A stretch of 16,340 nt of DNA from CAZFPN01 sp044370655 (GTDB lineage: Bacteria > Pseudomonadota > Alphaproteobacteria > Rickettsiales > Deianiraeaceae). This document shows positions 13,851 through 16,340 of this stretch, one piece after another. The notes under the pieces were generated by a model, which had not been told where the DNA came from, made no database searches, and saw nothing but the letters and a program-made list of their open reading frames with translations. The stretch spans positions 1-16,340 of the forward strand of contig JBILVD010000019.1 of the NCBI GenBank assembly GCA_044370655.1, written 5' to 3'. Position 1 is the first letter of the stretch, and the number at the start of each line of letters is the position of its first letter. A program made the position numbers and the translations under genes.

Positions 13851-15154
13851 TATAAAATAAATTTTGCTAAGTCAATTTTATCTGCAATTCCTTTCATATT
13901 TTCAAGGACAAAAGTTTTGTCAACTAGAACTTTCGTGCCTTTTAACGATGGAGCATTAAACATTGTTTCGTGAAGAATTTTTTCAAGAATAGTGTGGAGC
14001 CTTCTTGCCCCTATGTTTTCTATCTCTCCATTTAACTTGCTTGCAATTTCAGCTACTTCCAAAATTCCGTCCTCGGCAAAATCAATAACAATTCCCTCCG
14101 CCTTTAAAAGTGCTGTATACTGCTTTAAAAGGCTTGCTTGAGGTGTTTTTAAGATGCTAACCATATCTTCCTTTGTAAGAGGTTTTAATTCCACTCTTAC
14201 AGGGAAACGACCTTGCAATTCGGGGGATAAGTCGGATGGTTTTGAGGAATAAAATGCCCCAGAACCAACAAACAAGATGTGGTCGGTTTTTATATTACCA
14301 TATTTTGTTTGAACTGTCGTGCCTTCTATTAAAGGTAGCAAATCTCTTTGAACTCCTTCACGAGAAACTTCCCCCCCTTTTGCATTGCTTGAAAAAGCGA
14401 TTTTGTCTATCTCGTCAATAAAAACGATACCTTCTTCTTCTGCAAGAGATAGAGCTTCTTTTATAGTTTCATCTGTCTCTGTTAAGTTCTCCATTATTTC
14501 ATCAAAAAGAACTGTTTTAGCTTCAAAAACAGGCATTTTTTTGCGTTTTTTAGCCCCAATAGCCTTCCCGATTAAGTCCCCTACTTGAACCATACCGATA
14601 GAGGCAACCCCACTTCCCATGTTGATATCAAAAGCATTAATAACTCCCTCCTTAGCTTCCACTTCTATTTCAATTTCAACATCATCAAGCTCGCCTTTGT
14701 CATAGTCTTGCGAGGCTAGTTTGTAAGTTTCACCATCTGCATTCTCAGTTATAACATAAGATAAAATGCGCTCTTTAACCTCCTTCATCGCCTGTCTTTC
14801 ATACTTACGGCGCTTGATTTCTTTCAAGTCTTTAATTGCAATTTCAACTAAATCTCTTATTATAGATTCAACATCCTTTCCAACGTATCCAATTTCTGTA
14901 TATTTTGTTGCTTCAACCTTAATAAATGGTGCATTAGATAGCTTAGCAAGCCTTCTTGCAATTTCTGTTTTACCAACTCCAGTGGGACCAATCATAAGAA
15001 TATTTTTTGGCATAACTTCGTCTTTTATTGAGGAAGAAATTTTTTTTCTCAAAATTCGGCTTCTAAGTGCAATTGCAACAGCTTTTTTGGCATCTAATTG
15101 ACCAACTATATGCTTATTTAGCTCATCTACGATTTTTTTTGGTGTCAAATCCAT
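13850..15154 (-). CDS. hslU: ATP-dependent protease ATPase subunit HslU
   Basis: A 434-residue AAA+ unfoldase (ClpY) that feeds substrates to the HslV peptidase. From the ATG at 15154 it has LTPKKIVDELNKHIVGQ, Walker A GPTGVGKT (56-63), the pore loop GYVG (89-92), and an acidic I-domain (about 105-230). Walker B IVFIDEID (243-250), FYSSKPSDLSPELQGRFP and IGARRLHTILEKIL follow. The C-terminus DLAKFIL is the tail that docks into HslV, so a functional partner is expected, yet no hslV is adjacent. A TTG four codons upstream is in frame and touches the nitroreductase stop, but the ATG fits the family better. The gap to the nitroreductase stop is 12 bases, indicating one transcript. Confidence 0.96.
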   Translation of the reverse strand: MDLTPKKIVDELNKHIVGQLDAKKAVAIALRSRILRKKISSSIKDEVMPKNILMIGPTGVGKTEIARRLAKLSNAPFIKVEATKYTEIGYVGKDVESIIRDLVEIAIKDLKEIKRRKYERQAMKEVKERILSYVITENADGETYKLASQDYDKGELDDVEIEIEVEAKEGVINAFDINMGSGVASIGMVQVGDLIGKAIGAKKRKKMPVFEAKTVLFDEIMENLTETDETIKEALSLAEEEGIVFIDEIDKIAFSSNAKGGEVSREGVQRDLLPLIEGTTVQTKYGNIKTDHILFVGSGAFYSSKPSDLSPELQGRFPVRVELKPLTKEDMVSILKTPQASLLKQYTALLKAEGIVIDFAEDGILEVAEIASKLNGEIENIGARRLHTILEKILHETMFNAPSLKGTKVLVDKTFVLENMKGIADKIDLAKFIL

Positions 15155-15166
15155 AATTTTTTTCAA

Positions 15167-15793
15167 TTAAATTTTTATTATTATATCATCTTTTGTCATT
15201 CTTACTTTTTTGACTTGAGCGTATTTATCTTCGCTAGATTTATACCCAAAAGCACAAACGACGCAAGAGGTATAATCTGATGGAATTTGGAGTATTTCAT
15301 TGTATTTTTCTGGTTCAAAACCTCCTATAGGGCATGCGTCAACATTTAAAAGGGAGGCAACGGTTAATATATTACCTAACGCTATAAATGTTTGATTTGA
15401 AGAGTATTTTTCATGATCTTTATTTTTGCTCATGCTTTCAAGCATCATGTTTTTATATCCATCTAGTGAAGAGAGAGGGACATTTCTAACTGCTGCAATT
15501 CTTGAAATTACGGAGTTGATGTATGAAGCATCTATTTGCTTTCTGCAAGCAAAAACTACTAAATGGGAGCAGTCTTCTATTTGGCTCTGATTCCAAGAAA
15601 AAGGACGAAGTTTAGACTTTACATCGTCATTTGTAATTATATAAAACTTCCAAGGCTCCATTCCAAAGGAAGATGGCGTCAACAATAAAGCTTCTTCCAT
15701 TGAATTCCAAATTTCTGTTGGAATTTTTTTTGTTTTGTCAAATAGTTTTACGGAATACCTAGCATTTAAGCTCTTAATTAACTCTTCTTTCAT
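15167..15793 (-). CDS. FMN-dependent nitroreductase (NfsB-like)
   Basis: A 208-residue nitroreductase-family protein. The FMN-contacting ARYSVKLFD lies near the N-terminus, followed by LTPSSFGMEPWKFYII (about 38-53). The mid-region has FIALGNILTVASLLN, then the DACPIGGFEPEKY block and a CVVCAFGYKS strand. This order is that of NfsB and dihydropteridine-reductase-like enzymes, which use NAD(P)H to reduce nitro compounds, quinones or flavins as homodimers. The substrate is not readable. It is first in the probable nitroreductase-hslU-IHF/HU operon; this pairing with a protease ATPase is not one I recognise. The start ATG at 15793 has no clear ribosome-binding site. Confidence 0.88.
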   Translation of the reverse strand: MKEELIKSLNARYSVKLFDKTKKIPTEIWNSMEEALLLTPSSFGMEPWKFYIITNDDVKSKLRPFSWNQSQIEDCSHLVVFACRKQIDASYINSVISRIAAVRNVPLSSLDGYKNMMLESMSKNKDHEKYSSNQTFIALGNILTVASLLNVDACPIGGFEPEKYNEILQIPSDYTSCVVCAFGYKSSEDKYAQVKKVRMTKDDIIIKI

Positions 15794-15817
15794 GTAAAAA
15801 AATACTTGTGTTTATAA

Positions 15818-15845
15818 TTAATACACTATAAAAATAAAAATTCAA
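15818..15845 (-). promoter_or_regulatory. candidate promoter of the nitroreductase-hslU-IHF/HU operon
   Basis: On the minus strand TTGAAT (15845-15840), a 16-base spacer and TATTAA (15823-15818) match four of six consensus bases each. They lie 25 bases before the start codon, in the 78-base gap after the phosphoethanolamine transferase gene. I see no clear terminator for that upstream gene, so read-through is also possible. Confidence 0.33.
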
Positions 15846-15871
15846 GTAATTAACCAGAATTATATTAAAGC

Positions 15872-16340
15872 CTAATTGTGGCATAAATTCAAGCTCTCAT
15901 CTATTAATTTAGGTTTGTTTATCTTATTTTTAATTCCAATACATCCAAGAACGGAGTGAAATATATTATCATGAGAAACCTCCTCCCTATAGTTTTTTAA
16001 CTTTGAAGAGACGATTTTACCGATTTTTGTCTTAGTAAAAGCAGGGGAGAGATAAATAAAAAATGGCACTTGAGTTTGCTCTTTTGGCATGTTTGAAGAG
16101 CTTGTTCCGTGAAGGAAAAGTCCGTTTTCTCCTAAACTCTCACCATGGTCTGAGACATAAATAACAATTGCCATTTTATCTTTTACATCATTAATAACCT
16201 CGTTTAAAATATAATCCGTGTAGAGAATTGTGTTATCATATGTATTATTTAATTCTTCGGAGGTGCATTCTTTAAATTTATCATAGCAAATTGGAGTAAA
16301 TTTTTCAAATTCTTTAGGGTATCTTTGAAAATAATGATAG
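15872..16340 (-). CDS. eptA: phosphoethanolamine transferase, C-terminal part (EptA-type; 5' end outside window)
   Basis: The frame is open from the right edge for 155 residues to the TAG at 15874-15872. An internal ATG at 16174 would miss conserved upstream sequence and is not the start. The fragment reads RYPKEFEKFTPICYDKF, then a CTSEELNNTYDNTILYTDY stretch, and the metal-site block SDHGESLGENGLFLHG followed by the QTQVPFFIYLSP region. These are hallmarks of the sulfatase-fold periplasmic domain of EptA/EptB/EptC enzymes, with the zinc Asp-His pair in SDHG. Family knowledge: they move phosphoethanolamine from phosphatidylethanolamine to lipid A, Kdo or core heptose, lowering surface charge and polymyxin sensitivity. 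Which acceptor is used here cannot be told from the C-terminus. Confidence 0.9.
   Translation of the reverse strand, partial: YHYFQRYPKEFEKFTPICYDKFKECTSEELNNTYDNTILYTDYILNEVINDVKDKMAIVIYVSDHGESLGENGLFLHGTSSSNMPKEQTQVPFFIYLSPAFTKTKIGKIVSSKLKNYREEVSHDNIFHSVLGCIGIKNKINKPKLIDESLNLCHN

Noticed and set aside
15872..16174. Treating the last minus-strand gene as a complete 100-residue protein starting at 16174
   Set aside because: Conserved EptA-type sequence continues upstream in the same frame to the window edge, so the ATG at 16174 is internal.
1..16340. CRISPR arrays, insertion sequences, toxin-antitoxin pairs and defence islands
   Set aside because: Both strands were read for regularly spaced repeats, terminal inverted repeats, transposase motifs and small paired genes; none was found.

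Overview
This is a compact, AT-rich stretch of bacterial chromosome, roughly one third G+C by eye. Genes abut or overlap by a few bases and clear Shine-Dalgarno sequences are rare. The gene set is Gram-negative and most like an alphaproteobacterium, possibly a reduced or host-associated one. Evidence for this is LptD, an EptA-type phosphoethanolamine transferase, IHF/HU, HslU, CGFS glutaredoxin, a DUF1640 protein and a tRNA with encoded CCA. The exact taxon is inference. No transposase, integrase, CRISPR array or defence system is visible. The one phage-flavoured gene encodes a P63C-domain protein at the left end.

Layout: (1) 1-1153, the tail of an unidentified gene and the P63C-domain protein. 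(2) 1262-2449, a class III aminotransferase (ArgD-like). (3) 2450-2653, a non-coding gap with two families of short direct repeats and a likely promoter. (4) 2654-6746, a tightly overlapping operon: D-amino-acid aminotransferase-like protein, GtrA flippase-like protein, DPM1/GtrB-type glycosyltransferase, YdjC/ChbG deacetylase and a KpsS/KpsC-like capsule-type transferase. It reads as a surface-glycan module built on a polyprenyl-phosphate sugar. (5) 6827-7143, a DUF1640 membrane coiled-coil protein and, on the minus strand, tRNA-Arg(UCU). (6) 7144-8983, a promoter region shared back to back by the tRNA and the monothiol glutaredoxin gene, then a translationally coupled outer-membrane barrel and a secreted Lys-rich protein of unknown function. 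(7) 8984-9210, a gap between convergent genes with many mutually complementary segments, a possible unidentified structured RNA. (8) 9211-10632 minus, an YrpB/nitronate-monooxygenase-like flavoprotein with a cysteine cluster. (9) 10681-13580 plus, rdgB coupled to lptD. (10) 13581-16340 minus: a phosphoethanolamine transferase cut by the window edge, then nitroreductase, hslU and an IHF/HU-like gene, the last three packed as a probable operon.

Functionally the window is dominated by envelope building: cell-wall amino acids (ArgD/DapC-like and Dat-like aminotransferases), glycan modification, LPS insertion (LptD), lipid A phosphoethanolamine decoration and a small barrel. Housekeeping and stress genes (Grx4, RdgB, HslU, nitroreductase) are interspersed. 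I saw no clear undescribed defence or mobile system. The best leads are the structured gap at 8984-9185, the five-gene glycan operon, the loss of the intercalating proline in the IHF/HU protein, and an internal duplication in LptD.
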